Positions 41,467 through 51,853 of a DNA stretch of 64,000 nt are shown piece after piece. The position numbers and the translations under genes are program-made. The stretch is from positions 22,501-86,500 of the forward strand of contig CAJNDS010000451.1 in NCBI GenBank assembly GCA_905221605.1, given 5' to 3'. The stretch is from Symbiodinium natans. Its lineage: Eukaryota; Sar; Dinophyceae; Suessiales; Symbiodiniaceae. Every line of letters begins with the position of its first letter. Positions within the stretch are counted from its first letter, which is position 1. The notes under the pieces were generated by a model. The model saw nothing but the letters and a program-made list of their open reading frames with translations, was not told the DNA's origin and did no database searches.

Positions 41467-41523
41467 GCCACCCGACGTTACATTGCCTTCTGCGCACAGC
41501 GCAGGAGCTCTGGAGAGCGCGGG
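41467..41523 (+). CDS. Exon, 19 codons, unrecognised
   Basis: Follows a CCCTAAA block (CCAAG) and precedes TTTAGGG. Donor GTGGCG. Reads ATRRYIAFCAQRRSSGERG, phase 0 to 0. Confidence 0.45.
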
Positions 41524-41595
41524 GTGGCGGCATTGGATTTTAAATGTAAGGGAATTAGGATTTAGGGTTTAGGGTTTAGGGTTTAGGGTTTAGGG

Positions 41596-41710
41596 CTAAT
41601 TAGAACCCACAACCTGCTTTTTTGTGTAGGGTCTTACTACGAAGTTACAAAACCCCTTATGGGATTCTTAGGGCAGCCTGCAAAAACTAGGTTTTGGGTT
41701 CTTAAGGTAG
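41596..41710. mobile_element. Introner-like element family IE-F, copy 2
   Basis: See 37797. The right end GGTTTTGGGTTCTTAAGGTAG is best preserved here. Confidence 0.65.
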
Positions 41711-41957
41711 AGAGCCAAGTCCTCAGTTCTGTGGGGGGGGCGGGATAGCAGTTGCCAAGACGCGACCGCCGAAAACGGCTAGGACCTCGTGATATTCTAC
41801 ATCTCTTGGTGGGCTAAAGGGGATCTTTACACCCATAACTCTAAACCCTATAAGCACTCAAACCCCAAACCCTGAAGCTCTAAAAACCCTAAAACCCTAA
41901 TAAAACCCTACAACCCTACCCCAAAACCAGAAAACCCCAAACCCTAAACTAGCTCAG

Positions 41958-42190
41958 CCCTCCCTCTCTATAGTCATACAGTAGTGTGTATAAGGGTTTT
42001 ATAACAAGGGACACAAATTAAGGGCCATTTTGAGAACCTTGCCGCAGTCCTGCTTAGTTTTGCTGGGTGTATACTGTTACCTATCCTGTTTGTGGATTGC
42101 GAGCAAGGGGTGTCAGATAGGGGCCACTTCCTATGAGTGGTGGTGTTTCGGCCAGTGGATTCTACCGGAGCCTTGCCTGCGTGTCGAAAC
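41958..42190 (+). CDS. Possible exon with membrane-like segment
   Basis: A frame without ATG reads CLVLLGVYCYLSCLWIASK then GATSYEWWCFGQWILPEP. Unusual composition for intron, but splice sites are not evident. Confidence 0.25.
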
Positions 42191-42221
42191 CCTAAACCCT
42201 AAACCCTAAAACCAAAAAAAA

Positions 42222-42340
42222 GACCCTGAAGCAGGAGAGGTGATTACGGAGGTCCAGAATCTGCGCTTGGCGTGGGAGCCAGGGGCCCCAGCCCATGGGC
42301 AAGAAACTCCCAAACCTCCCAGAACTCAGGAGCTAGCTAG
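42222..42340 (+). CDS. Exon candidate, unrecognised
   Basis: Between CCCTAAA and TTTAGGG. Reads DPEAGEVITEVQNLRLAWEP then GAPAHGQETPKPPRTQELA. Confidence 0.4.
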
Positions 42341-42708
42341 GGTTTAGGGGTTTATGGTTTAGGGTTTAGGGTTTGGTTTCCTTTCCTCCTCCTCCCCCTC
42401 CAACAAAAGAGAACGTAGTGGTTCCAAGGCCGTATTCGGTTTCAAAGGGCCAGTCAGGGCTCATAGGGCTTTGGGTTTTCTGGGTTGAAGCAGGGTTCCA
42501 GGGGTTTAGGGCTGTTCTGTCGAAAAGGTTTGCCGGGCTCGGGGACTTTTTGTGCTTGAAAAGGGTTTTATGGTTTAGGGTTTAAGAAGGAGGGTTTCGG
42601 TATTCGGGTTTTTCGGGGGGCCTTTGGTGTGTCTCGCTGCTTCTCTGCCGGTTTTTGGTGGGGCGGTGTGGTGCAGGGTCCAGTCGTTGGTGTGCCCTAA
42701 ATCCTACT

Positions 42709-42805
42709 CCCTAAGCCCTAAGCCCTAAGCCCTAAGCCCTAAGCCCTAAGCCCTAAGCCCTAAGCCCTAAGCCCTAAGCCCTAAGCCCTAAGCCCTAAGC
42801 CCTAC
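42709..42805. repeat. Homogeneous variant heptamer array (CCCTAAG)n
   Basis: About 14 consecutive CCCTAAG units with no standard CCCTAAA among them. Confidence 0.9.
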
Positions 42806-42877
42806 CCTCTATACTGCCTAAGACCTTGCCCTGCAGAGAATACCCTACAAGCCCTGAGCCCTAAACTAAGCTCAGGG

Positions 42878-43143
42878 ACCCTCCCCACACCGAGAAGCCA
42901 TCCTCTGAGGCGATACTGGGTCATATAAGTATATATTTATATTTATATTTATATTTACATGTATAGTTATATTCTTTATCTTTATATTTTTCGATTCAAT
43001 TATTCATTCATACATTCATTCATTTTTTTTATACCTGTACATGTTTATATATATATATACATATATGTATATTATAGTCCTAAATCCAGTTCTGCAACCC
43101 TCCCCACACCGGGAAGCCGTCCCCTGAGGCGATACTGGGCCAT
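42878..43143. repeat. 46-bp exon segment duplicated around an AT-rich insert
   Basis: ACCCTCCCCACACCGAGAAG... (42878-42923) and ACCCTCCCCACACCGGGAAG... (43098-43143) differ at about five positions. Between them lie 42924-43080, a TTTATA/ATAC-rich stretch. Confidence 0.8.
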
Positions 43144-43222
43144 GGTAACGCCGCTCCATAGCCGACTGATGGAGACCTTCCACAACGGCGGGGATTGGGA
43201 TGTGCTCAAGGCGAGAGGGCAG
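43090..43222 (+). CDS. Exon, 44 codons, unrecognised, followed directly by an IE-C intron
   Basis: Acceptor ATCCAG, donor GTGAAC. Reads LPTPGSRPLRRYWAMVTPLH then SRLMETFHNGGDWDVLKARG. The IE-C element begins 13 bp after the donor. Confidence 0.5.
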
Positions 43223-43235
43223 GTGAACTCTAACC

Positions 43236-43342
43236 CTACTAGATGCTTAAGAACCCCGCAAAAAAAGCGAATCCCTATATTACCCTTATAAGGAAGTTTT
43301 TTTTTTTTTGGGGGGGGGGGGGGGTTCTTAAGCAATTGGTAG
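43236..43342. mobile_element. IE-C element with expanded T/G arm
   Basis: CTACTAGATGCTTAAGAACC ... GGTTCTTAAGCAATTGGTAG. The right arm contains about T12 G14. Confidence 0.85.
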
Positions 43343-43741
43343 AACCTCAACCACCCATGGAAGACCCTAAGCCCTAAACTCAGCCCGCTAAACCCTCAAT
43401 CCTCATCTCACAAAGAAGGGGCGGCCCACCGACCCCAACTACTCAACCCCCAGGCCTCCAAACCCTGAGCCCTGAAAACCAAGTTGGGTTTAGGGTTTAG
43501 GGTTTAGGGTTTAGGGTTTAGGGTTTAGGGTTTAGGGTTTAGGGTTTAGTTTGGGGTTTAGGGGTTAGGGGTAAGGGGTTAGGGGTTCAGGGTTAAGCCC
43601 TCTGAGGTCCGGTAAACTCAAACTAGGGCCCTGGGCCAAAGGGTTTAGGGTTGGGGTTTAGGGCTTCGACCCTGCGCACACCTTGAATCCCTCCCTACCC
43701 GCAACCCTAGTTAAGCCTTAAACTTAAACCCCAAACCCCAA

Positions 43742-43800
43742 ACCCCAAACCCTAAACCCTTAACCCTTAACCCTTAACCCTTAACCCTTAACCCTTAACC
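43742..43800. repeat. Homogeneous variant array (CCCTTAA)n
   Basis: Seven CCCTTAA units flanked by normal CCCTAAA units. A second such array is at 51652-51710. Confidence 0.85.
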
Positions 43801-43837
43801 CTAAACCCTAAACCCTAAACCCTAAACCCTACGCCAG

Positions 43838-43916
43838 GCTCACTGCCTCGACTCCAACGTCCACGAGGTCATCGCCTCGAAGCTGCGCGGCCTGCGTGCG
43901 GGACCTGAGTCCGACG
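43838..43916 (+). CDS. Exon, 26 codons, unrecognised, between inward-facing telomeric arrays
   Basis: CCCTAAA array then CGCCAG; after the exon GCTTAGGG (a GC donor) leads into 15 TTTAGGG units. Reads AHCLDSNVHEVIASKLRGLR then AGPESD. Confidence 0.55.
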
Positions 43917-44450
43917 GCTTAGGGTTTAGGGTTTAGGGTTTAGGGTTTAGGGTTTAGGGTTTAGGGTTTAGGGTTTAGGGTCTAGGGTTTAGGGTTTAGG
44001 GTTTAGGGTTTAGGGTTTAGGGCCTCCTCACCCTAAACCCTAAAACCCCACATGAAATCAACATAGCTATAGATACCCTAAACCCTAAACCCTAAACGTT
44101 TGAGGATGTTTGTGTTGGGCGGTTCCTTGCGCACATGAGATAAGGGGCGGCCCTCCTTTACATCCTAGAAACCCTTACTGAGGGGCAACCCTTCTAGTCT
44201 ACGAAGCCCTAAACCCCGATTGTTCCCTGCAGATTGCCTCCATGAAGGGGTCACCCTAAACCCTAAATCCTAAACCCTAAATTTCAGGCCTAGCGGCACG
44301 GGCCGGCCCCCGCCCCCCAAAGCACGAAACCTTGAACCTTGGCACTGTCTTCTCTTTCCCGTGTCTTTGTCCTCTCCTTCTCTCTGTCTCTCTTTCTCCT
44401 GCCTTCGCCCCCCCTCCCTCCCCGCCCCCCCCCGCGCGCGCGCGCGCGCA
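43917..44450. repeat. Telomeric intron
   Basis: (TTTAGGG)15 at 43917-44023, then CCCTAAA blocks to about 44285, and a pyrimidine/CG-dinucleotide run at 44340-44447. A micro-exon after TTCCCTGCAG at 44233 (IASMKG) is possible but unproven. Confidence 0.6.
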
Positions 44451-45960
44451 CCCGCATCAGGAGCATCAGTGGGGTTGGTTTGGGGGCCTTAAAAGCATTC
44501 TATGCATGCGTTTTGCCTTCGAAAAACCTTCAGAAAACGCTGTAAACACGTGTTTTTGTGCTTGGGAAGCCTTTTGGGACCCAGGAAAGGGAGCATCATG
44601 AGCGTCAGCGGCCTCCCCCAGGCCATCCAAAACCCCCTTAAACACGCCGATTGTATCCCTGTGCGTCAACCGCCCCATTAGACAGGGAGGCCTGGAATAG
44701 AAAACAACCGCCCAGTATAGAAATCAACCGCCTTGTTTGGGAAACCACCTTCCACAGCATCACTGGCGGTTGGCGAGGACGATCGGAGGAACTTTGAGTG
44801 AACTTGTGCGTCAAAACTGGAAAATTTGCTTTCCAAAATGCACTTTTGCGAGAATTCTGGGAGCAACGGAGGGCGTGATGCTGGCGTGACTCCAGCGTGA
44901 TGCTGGCAACGGCTCTAGTCGATAGATAGTACTGCGCACATGCAACCGCCCAGTTTAAGCGTGATGCAGGCGTGATGTTGGCGTGATGCTGCAGACTTAA
45001 TGCGTTTGCACTGATGCACGTGTAGGTTTTTTGCTGGAAGAACGGTTTTACGCACCGAGATCCCGTGCCTTCTGGACAAAATTCGAAAGTCCCTGCAAGT
45101 ATCCCAAAACTACCGTTCTGAAACATACCCCAACTGGGCTGTTGTACTAACCGTCCTCCGAAACTAGGAGGTTCGTGAACCGCCTCGCTTGGCAGGGAGG
45201 TTGGACTTACAGGGTATGTGCTTGAACGCTTGCGTGCCCACGAAACCCCCAAAAGCAAGAAAGGGCATTCGGGGTCCTGCTGTTCGGGTGTTTTGTAGGC
45301 ACGAAGCCGTTCGAGCGCGTAAAATGAGGGATTTTAGGGGCGTTTTTACGTGGACCCACAAAACACTCGGTATTTACGAGGTTTTCTGCTGTTGGAACAC
45401 CCCCCCAAACCGAGCATCATGAGCATCAGCTGGGTCTCTGGGCCGTGGGCCCGGACCCCCCCACGAAGCCCATGAGAAACGATGGCTCGATGATGCGCCC
45501 GGACCCCGCGCATCAGCAGCATCAGCAGACCCCCCCCCGGACGTGGGTTTCGATGATGCGCACTTTGGGGGCGGGTCAAGGGCAACAGGGGTAAAAACCT
45601 CATAAAAACACGGTATTTACGGTGATTTCAGCGTTTTTCAGCGTTTTTTATTGCCTTGGGCCCGCGGGCCAGGGCTGATGCTCATGATGCTCGCCTGGTT
45701 TTGGGCTTCCGGTACCCCCCCCCAAACCTTGAAAAACGTGGTTTCGGCCTGGCGCGCGCCCCATGTGAAAAGCTAGGGTCGATGATGCGCGCCCGTGAGG
45801 GTTTAATGGGGTGCTGCGGGTGTTTTGTGGCCTCGGTTTTTCGTAAAAACCCATGGTTTTTACGAGGTTTTCGTGCTTTTCGCACCACCGCGTGTTGCGT
45901 CCCCTTGGATGCCGTTTTGGAGGCCTCCCGAAGGGCCCGCGCGAATTTGAAGCAATTTTG
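44451..45960. repeat. Telomere-repeat-poor block with divergent GATGC/CATCA repeats
   Basis: Related segments recur: GCATCATGAGCGTCAG (44592), GAGCATCATGAGCATCAG (45412), GCATCAGCAGCATCAG (45507), TGATGCTCATGATGCTC (45675), GATGATGCGC (45490, 45553, 45781), and GGTATTTACGAGGTTTT (45370, 45612, 45857). Open frames on both strands, including a 206-codon one on the - strand (44638-45258), have no family signal and probably arise from the repeats. Confidence 0.55.
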
Positions 45961-45974
45961 GGCGGGGTCGGGGT

Positions 45975-46106
45975 GGAGGGGGGGGATGGGGGTGGGGGGT
46001 GGGGGGTGGGGGGTGGGGGGGTGGGGGGTGGGGGGTGGGGTGGGGGTGGGGGGGGGGGTGGGGGGGGGGGGTGGGGGGGGGGTGGGGGGGGGGGGGGGTG
46101 GGTGCG
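45975..46106. repeat. GGGGGTGG-rich low-complexity run
   Basis: About 130 bp of G runs with single T, A or C. Translates to Gly/Trp or His/Pro stretches; not coding. Confidence 0.9.
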
Positions 46107-46259
46107 GAAACGCTGATTTTGCTGAGTGCTGAATTTTTTTGTTTACGCTGTGCGGGTGGCGCGGTCCTCCACCCCCCCCCCCCCTGCGTTTTGGGGGGTG
46201 AGGAGGGAGTTTTCACCTCCTCAAACCCATTCAACACGCCGCCAGGGTCGGACCCTAAA

Positions 46260-46274
46260 CCATTTTGGCTCAAG
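46260..46274 (+). other. Relict dinoflagellate spliced leader (3' 15 nt exact)
   Basis: CCATTTTGGCTCAAG matches the last 15 nt of the conserved dinoflagellate spliced leader. The preceding CCCTAAA aligns to CCGTAG with two changes and one extra base. Such genomic relicts mark DNA copied back from trans-spliced mRNA. Confidence 0.7.
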
Positions 46275-46493
46275 AGCCGGCAGGAAAGCGTCCAAACTCG
46301 CAACGAGCCTGAGCGGAAAGCTGTAGGATCCGCAGACAAAGACCGATTCTGCAACTCGCTGCTGGCGTCTTTCTCTCGGACCCTGATGTGGCAGAACGTC
46401 TTTGTCAACTGGGGTCGAAGATTGGAAAGGCTTCAACTGCCCAGCAGCTGCAGGATCTTCCTGACGAGGCAAGCACAGCAGCCTCGCATTTGA
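46275..46493 (+). CDS. Open frame after the spliced-leader relict
   Basis: Frame without ATG reads KSRQESVQTRNEPERKAVGS and RFCNSLLASFSRTLMWQNVF, ending TGA at 46491-46493. It is in the same frame as the downstream gene. Could be 5' UTR or an upstream coding segment. Confidence 0.35.
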   Translation, partial: SRQESVQTRNEPERKAVGSADKDRFCNSLLASFSRTLMWQNVFVNWGRRLERLQLPSSCRIFLTRQAQQPRI

Positions 46494-46721
46494 AAGGGAA
46501 GCATTCCTGATTTTCGATCCAGCTCCGCAGGGAACAAAGAGGAAAGTACCCTGAATTCAGCTTTTGGACCAGCACACTGGGAGTGTAAAACTCTAGGTGT
46601 GCATGGACTCAGCATGAGCTTATGTCAAGAGAGAAAGTGTCATCCTTCAGCAGTGCAGCAGTAGCCATGGCATGAATTACAAGAAAATCACTGCTTGTTT
46701 ACAGCCTTTCCAAGGCCCACA

Positions 46722-47798
46722 ATGCACCTTTCTATGTGGAAGGTGCTCGGCACTCAGATTGGACATGGCTGCAGAGCGACTTTGGCAGTGCAGGCGCTTC
46801 GCACAGGTTTACCTGCATGCGCTATCGATAAAGCCAACAAGCGCGTTACAGTCTACGTGAAGGAGCCAGAGTCCTTCGTGCTCTGGGAGGTCTTTGCTTT
46901 CTCCGCGACATTCAGGTCGTGAAGATTCTTGTCAGTGCCCCTTTTGTGTGTAATTATGGTCTACTTTCCCCGTTTATTGCGCGTCAAGCTTAGTTTAGGT
47001 GACAGGGGGCACTTAGAGACTTAGAGCCTTCATCTGTGGCGGCAAAAATCAGATCTGCGCGTAGCTGGAAAAGCTTTGGCTTCGCGCCTCAAAGGGTACA
47101 ATGTGTCACCCATTGTTTCCCGAAGTCTGCAAGACTGCTGCAGGCGTGCCGATGTCGCTCTATCTCATCTAGATGGGCTGGCAGTCCACGCCAAAGCATT
47201 CCAAATGTCAACAGTTGAGTACGAGCAGTGGCTTGCCCATGAGCTTGGCTTTTTTTATTTCCTGCAGAATTCACGGTCCAAATGGGTCGACCGCTTGCGT
47301 AAGGCAGTAGTGGCAGATGTTGCCGAGGCGCAACGCGTCAAGCTGCCTTTTTTTTCTCGGGCGGGATGGCGAGACCCGACGCTACTCAACAAAGTCGCAG
47401 AGGCCAAGACCGGCGCTCAATGTTTGAGCGCCTTGCCTCAGCTGCCTGTTTTCAAGGGCGACTTCGTCCAGTCCCACACGCTGGAATTTTTGCCTTGCTG
47501 CGAGCAGGAGGCTGAACACAGATTGCTCCGCTGCAAGATCTCCAGAGACTTCATCAATGCCAATTTCCTCCCCGGAAACAGTTCCAAGGTGTTTCTCCAG
47601 ATCGCAAATGCGACTGGCGGCCGGGCCAAAAGCGACGCTGTGGATTTCAAGGACGTCGGGTGGCAAAACAAACCCCCAAGGTTTCTTGGGCCGGGCGCAG
47701 TTTCGAGTTTTGTTCTGAACCCTGGGAGGGTCTACGGCCTCGGGGTGCTACAGTTCTTGGAACCCAGAGAGTCCAAAACTAGGGGGTTTAGGGTTTAG
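46722..47798 (+). CDS. Hypothetical protein, two exons (46722-46915, 47027 to about 47798)
   Basis: ATG at 46722. A 111-bp GT-AG intron (46916-47026) joins both parts in phase: VKEPESFVLWEVFAFSATF + SLHLWRQKSDLRVAGKALAS. The second exon has about 240 open codons without telomeric repeats, the longest native coding stretch in the window. Charged, mostly soluble, with two Cys pairs (DCCRRAD, PCCEQE). I recognise no domain. The end runs into GGGTTTAGGG, so the last few residues are artificial and a donor near 47790 or earlier is likely. The spliced-leader relict 450 bp upstream suggests that the locus passed through an mRNA stage, which would fit its low intron number. Confidence 0.6.
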
Positions 47799-48062
47799 GG
47801 TTGAAGGGGGTCTAGGGTCCGGGTTTAGGGCCAGTTTCGGGTACAGGTTTAGGGTTCAGGGTTTCGGCCTTTTTGACCGGGCGAAATATGTAGCCTGTTG
47901 CAAAAGGCCCTTTCAATCAAAAGGGCTTAGGGGGGTGCAGGTTTTTTTTGGTTCTCCTTCTCGCTGCTTGCGGTTTTGGTGGGTCCGATGGGGATCTCGC
48001 GCTATAAGGCGCCGCCATCATCAGAGCGATTGCGGTTGCGGCCTCAGCCACATGGACACCTC
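47799..48062. repeat. G-rich telomeric intron sequence
   Basis: Decayed GGGTTTAGG units to about 47870, then unique DNA. No exon secured. Confidence 0.5.
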
Positions 48063-48162
48063 TACTTAGCGAGTGAGTGCACCTTACACTTTTTGGGATT
48101 CTACGAGCTCTACAAACTAGAAGTGTACACGTTTCGGGGGCTTATGAACCCAGCAACTAAGT
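48063..48162. mobile_element. Introner-like element family IE-E, copy 2
   Basis: See 11370. ACTTAGCGAGTGAGTGCACC ... CCCAGCAACTAAGT. Confidence 0.6.
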
Positions 48163-48550
48163 CTAAAAGGGCAGACGATTTGACGGGTTTCGGGAGCCAG
48201 GGTTTGGGAAGTTTGGGATGAAGCTTGCGTGGAAATTCAGGAAGCGGAGGTATAGCGGCCGACCCTCGTTACGCTCGCGGGCACTTTCTGTGGTCTCCAG
48301 GGGTTTGGGCCTTCATTGCTTCCCCTTTTCAAATTCTAAGACTATTTTGTTGAGACATCTATCGAAGTCCTTTCCAAATACGGGTTCAAGCGTCAGAAAG
48401 GCAGCCAGAAACCAAGAAAACTGAAGAACATACATGTAGTTGCAATGAAAATGCTTATTTTGGTGGATATGTTCTTAAATAGAAATGCCCTGGTGGCCGA
48501 TATGTTCTCTGAGTCGGTGCCCTTTCCAGGGCCGGAAGGCTTTAGGGCTG

Positions 48551-48700
48551 TACTTAGAGGTTCATGGTACTTCATAACCCAATTCTGACTGTACTTATTA
48601 TAACGCAATAATTATAACCACATTAGGGCACTTGAGGGGCTTATAAGTGGGTTATAAGTACAGTTATTCTTGGGCTATAAGTAACATGAACCTCTAAGTA
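48551..48700. mobile_element. IE-B element, best-preserved copy
   Basis: TACTTAGAGGTTCATGGTAC ... TAACATGAACCTCTAAGTA, 150 bp, near-perfect hairpin: both arms share the same GAGG/CCTC change, so the arms stay matched. Confidence 0.9.
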
Positions 48701-48884
48701 CTCTGCCACTGACGCGTAATGAAAAATGAGGAACTTTGTGGCTCCCATACTCTCAAAGATCCCGAAGCCCTCAAGCCCCAAAGAGTCTGTTGAGGGGTTT
48801 AGCATCCGGGGTTTAGGGTTTTTCTAAGGGTTTAGCGTTTTGGGTTTAGGGTTTAGCGTTTAGGGTTAGGGTAGGAAAGTGGGG

Positions 48885-48974
48885 TGCGCGTGTGCGAGTG
48901 GCACTTGACTTCTTGGATGCAGAGAGTTCGTCCCAGGCAGGCAGTGCAGCAGCCCTAGCCGTAAAAAAGAGTTA
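48885..48974 (+). CDS. Possible terminal exon
   Basis: Frame reads VRVALDFLDAESSSQAGSAA then ALAVKKS and TAG at about 48972. Unrecognised. Confidence 0.35.
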
Positions 48975-49025
48975 GGGTAGTGTTGTTGCAAAAAAGGGTT
49001 TTGGCCTAGGGTTTAGGTTGCTCAG

Positions 49026-49122
49026 TTCAACTGGGCGCCCTCCTTGCGCAGGCTTGCAAAGATCTGCCAAATACTGACCCACCAGGCTTGCGGCATGCGG
49101 ATGGGGAGGTGCTTGAACACAG
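49026..49122 (+). CDS. Exon, 32 codons, unrecognised
   Basis: Acceptor GCTCAG, donor GTTTCGGGTTTAGGG. Reads FNWAPSLRRLAKICQILTHQ then ACGMRMGRCLNT, an amphipathic, Cys-containing stretch. Confidence 0.5.
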
Positions 49123-49726
49123 GTTTCGGGTTTAGGGTTTAGGGTCTTGGAAGGGTTGGGGAAGGGGGAGAAGGGGTCTTGCCTAAGCCTCTGAGTAGAC
49201 TTCAACAATCCTCACAGAGTTGGGCTCAGCAGTAGGCGGGGTTGGATTTGAATACCGGGGTGCGGGAGGGGCTCGTCCCCAAGCCTTAAACATCCCCTAA
49301 ACCCTAAACCCTAAACCCCGTCTCTGAGGGCTCTGACTTCATACTGGTGCACCCAGCCTGCTCACAACGAAATACCATCCCAAAAGCTCCAAAGACCCTC
49401 CAAGGCAAAGCCCTAAATCATCAAATGCCTCATGCTTCTCTCAACTCCCTATAAGCTTCTATGCATGCCCTGTAAATTTCTACACTCCGAAAGCCCCTTC
49501 ACCTGAAAACCGCGAAGCCCTAAACCCTAAACCCTATACCCTAAACCCTAAACCCTAAACTCCCTGAACTTCGCAGTTGCTCGGATTCCAGAGACCTCTA
49601 AACCCTATAAGCCCGTATAGACCCTATGAACTGTATGACTGTGAGCCCGAAAAACCCTAAAAACCCAAAAAAACCGAAAAACCCTCAAAAACCCTAAAAA
49701 CCCTAAAAGCCCCAGCACACACCCAG
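49123..49726. repeat. Telomeric intron
   Basis: TTTAGGG at the start (49128-49144); CCCTAAA blocks at 49295-49318 and 49518-49560 and CCCTAAAAA variants at 49651-49712. G-rich to C-rich order. Confidence 0.6.
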
Positions 49727-49727
49727 G

Positions 49728-49790
49728 GTTCCCCTCCGAGACAGCGGCGGCAGCCCCAGAATGCCTGGAAGGATCCCAGGTTTTTTAAGA
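49728..49790 (+). CDS. Exon candidate, basic
   Basis: Between CCCAG and AG|GTTTTTTAAG. Reads GSPPRQRRQPQNAWKDP. Confidence 0.35.
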
Positions 49791-49859
49791 TTTCGGGTTT
49801 AGGGTTTAGGGTTTAAGATTTCGAGTTTTGCCTGGGACCCTTTTTTGGCTACAGCCTTA

Positions 49860-51170
49860 TGGGCCATACCTACTATTTAAGGGTATATCATCACTACGAA
49901 GCTAACCCTAAAACCTAAATCCAAAACCCTAAACTGTAGGTAAAGAGGGTCCTAGGTCAGGTTCTGGGTTTTAGGGGATATTCAGGGTTGTTGAGGTTTG
50001 GGGCGTTTAGAGTTGTTTGGCCTGCGGGGCACCGACCTCAGTCCATGCATCAACAATGGTTTTGGGGCTTCGGGTTTTCGGCGGTGTTTGGGTCGTACAG
50101 TAGGGTCTTAAATTCTTAGGGTTGGGGGTTGCCGGCTCTTGTGGGGTGATGCGCAGGGCGTAGAGGGTGCTTGGAAGCAGTTCAACCCTAAACCCTAAAC
50201 CCGAAACCCTAAACCCTAAACCCTCCTAAACCCTAAACCTAGACTGAATTTGAACCTACACCTTAATCCCCGAAGCCTGTTCACTTGCTAAACCCATATG
50301 GGGGATTCCAAAAAACTCGGGTCCCTTTTGGGGCTGCTGTTATCAGACGGCCCCTACCCTAAATACAACATAGGGACCATCATTTTCAAATATGACCATC
50401 TATAAATCCCTGAACTTCTCTTGAAGGGCGCAAGCCCCAAACCCTAAACCCCAAACTCCTGATACCTCTAACGCCCTAGAACCCTGAACGCCTGAACATC
50501 CGGATAAAGCTGCCAGATTCCGACAGCCCCAAGCCTATGTATAGAAAGCCCCAAGACCCTGAAAGCCACCCCCCCCCTAAAGTCTGAATTCTGAGGACCT
50601 AAGCCCCGAATCTCAATCAAAACCCATCGAAAGCTCAGCTCCCAGTGGTCCTCGGACCCCTATAAGGATGTACCCTCCCAATATGGCCCTTATACTACTT
50701 TGAGGATCTTTTTGAAAGGGTCCCCAAAAGCCCAAGGGTACAACCTAAAGCGCACAAGGTATCAAAACCCCAAAACCCCCAACCCCCCCCCCGCCCAAAA
50801 AAAATAAAAGCCTAAGCCCATAAACCGCTAAGCAAACCCCTGAACCCCAAGGAAAAGCGCCCCAAGTGAGTCCTCTAAATATCCTCCGAGTATGGCCCTT
50901 TATACTACCTTCCGGACCCTAAATCCTAAGCCCTGAACCCTTTTTTAAGGGGCAACCCCTAAAAAAGGTGGGCCTTTTACTACCTTCCGGAGCCTAAATC
51001 CTAAACCCTAAACCCTTTTTAAGGGGCAACCCCCTAAAAAAGGTGGGCCTTTTACTACCTTCCGGAGCCTACATCCTAAACCCTAAACCCTTGTTAAGGG
51101 GCCAACCCCTAACACCCTAAACCCTAAACCCTTTTTAAGGGGCAACCCCTAAAAAAAGGTGGGGCTTTTC
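49860..51170. repeat. Degenerate telomeric DNA with a local tandem duplication
   Basis: Contains a partial IE-F-like stretch (49860-49975), CCCTAAA-derived sequence, and at 50909-51160 three to four imperfect copies of a unit of about 73 bp containing CCCTTTTTAAGGGGCAACCCC and GGTGGGCCTTTTACTACCTTC. No exon seen. Confidence 0.65.
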
Positions 51171-51651
51171 ACCGCTCTGCTGCTTTTGATCGGCTGCGGC
51201 GATCGCTCCGACGAGGTGTTGAGACTAAGCCCCGAGCGTCAGAGTTGTATGCTTTTTGTGGGGGGATTTAGGGTTTGGGGTTTGGGGTTTAGGGGTGTTG
51301 TCCCTCATCCCTTTCTTGAAATCCACTGCTGAGGCTGCCGGAGGTGCAAGGGAAAAGCAAAAAGAGTCCCTGAACCCTAAACCCCTCTGCAACCTCAACT
51401 TCCCAACCCTAACCCTAAACCACCTTAGTCAAGCCAGAACCCTGCAATGTGGACTTTCAGTTCAGCTAGGCGGGCGGCAAAGGAACCGTAAACCCTAACA
51501 CCCTAAGCCTTTTCTGAAGCTGGGCTAGCTCACTGGACACACCCACCAACCCCTAAACCTGGCTCGCTGCCAGACACACCCACCAACCCCTAAACCCTAA
51601 ATCCCCCCCCCTCCCCCCTAAACCCTAACCCCTAAACCCTAACCCCTTAAC

Positions 51652-51710
51652 CCTTAGCCCTTAACCCTTAACCCTTAACCCTTAAACCCTTAAACCCTTA
51701 AGCCCTAAAC
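51652..51710. repeat. Second (CCCTTAA)n array
   Basis: Six or so CCCTTAA/CCCTTAAA units. Just upstream ACACACCCACCAACCCCTAAA occurs twice (51536, 51574). Confidence 0.75.
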
Positions 51711-51767
51711 CCTAGACCCACCCTAAACCCTAAACCCTAAACCCTTAACCCTTAAACCCTAAACCTC

Positions 51768-51853
51768 CGTGAGGCAGAGGGCACGATCGGGCCCACCGCT
51801 GAAGAGGCCCCGGCTATGGGGCTTTTGGGGCTTTTGGGGCTGCCTCTAGTTTA
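51768..51853 (+). CDS. Exon candidate, unrecognised
   Basis: Between CCCTAAA and G-rich sequence. Reads LREAEGTIGPTAEEAPAMGL then LGLLGLPLV. Confidence 0.35.

Noticed and set aside
44638-45258. 206-codon open frame on the - strand
   Set aside because: No family signal, overlaps the divergent GATGC repeats, and several shifted frames are open too. Low stop density from composition explains it.
45656-46493. Gly/Trp-rich and His/Pro-rich long open frames
   Set aside because: Translations of the G-run low-complexity tract at 45975-46106.
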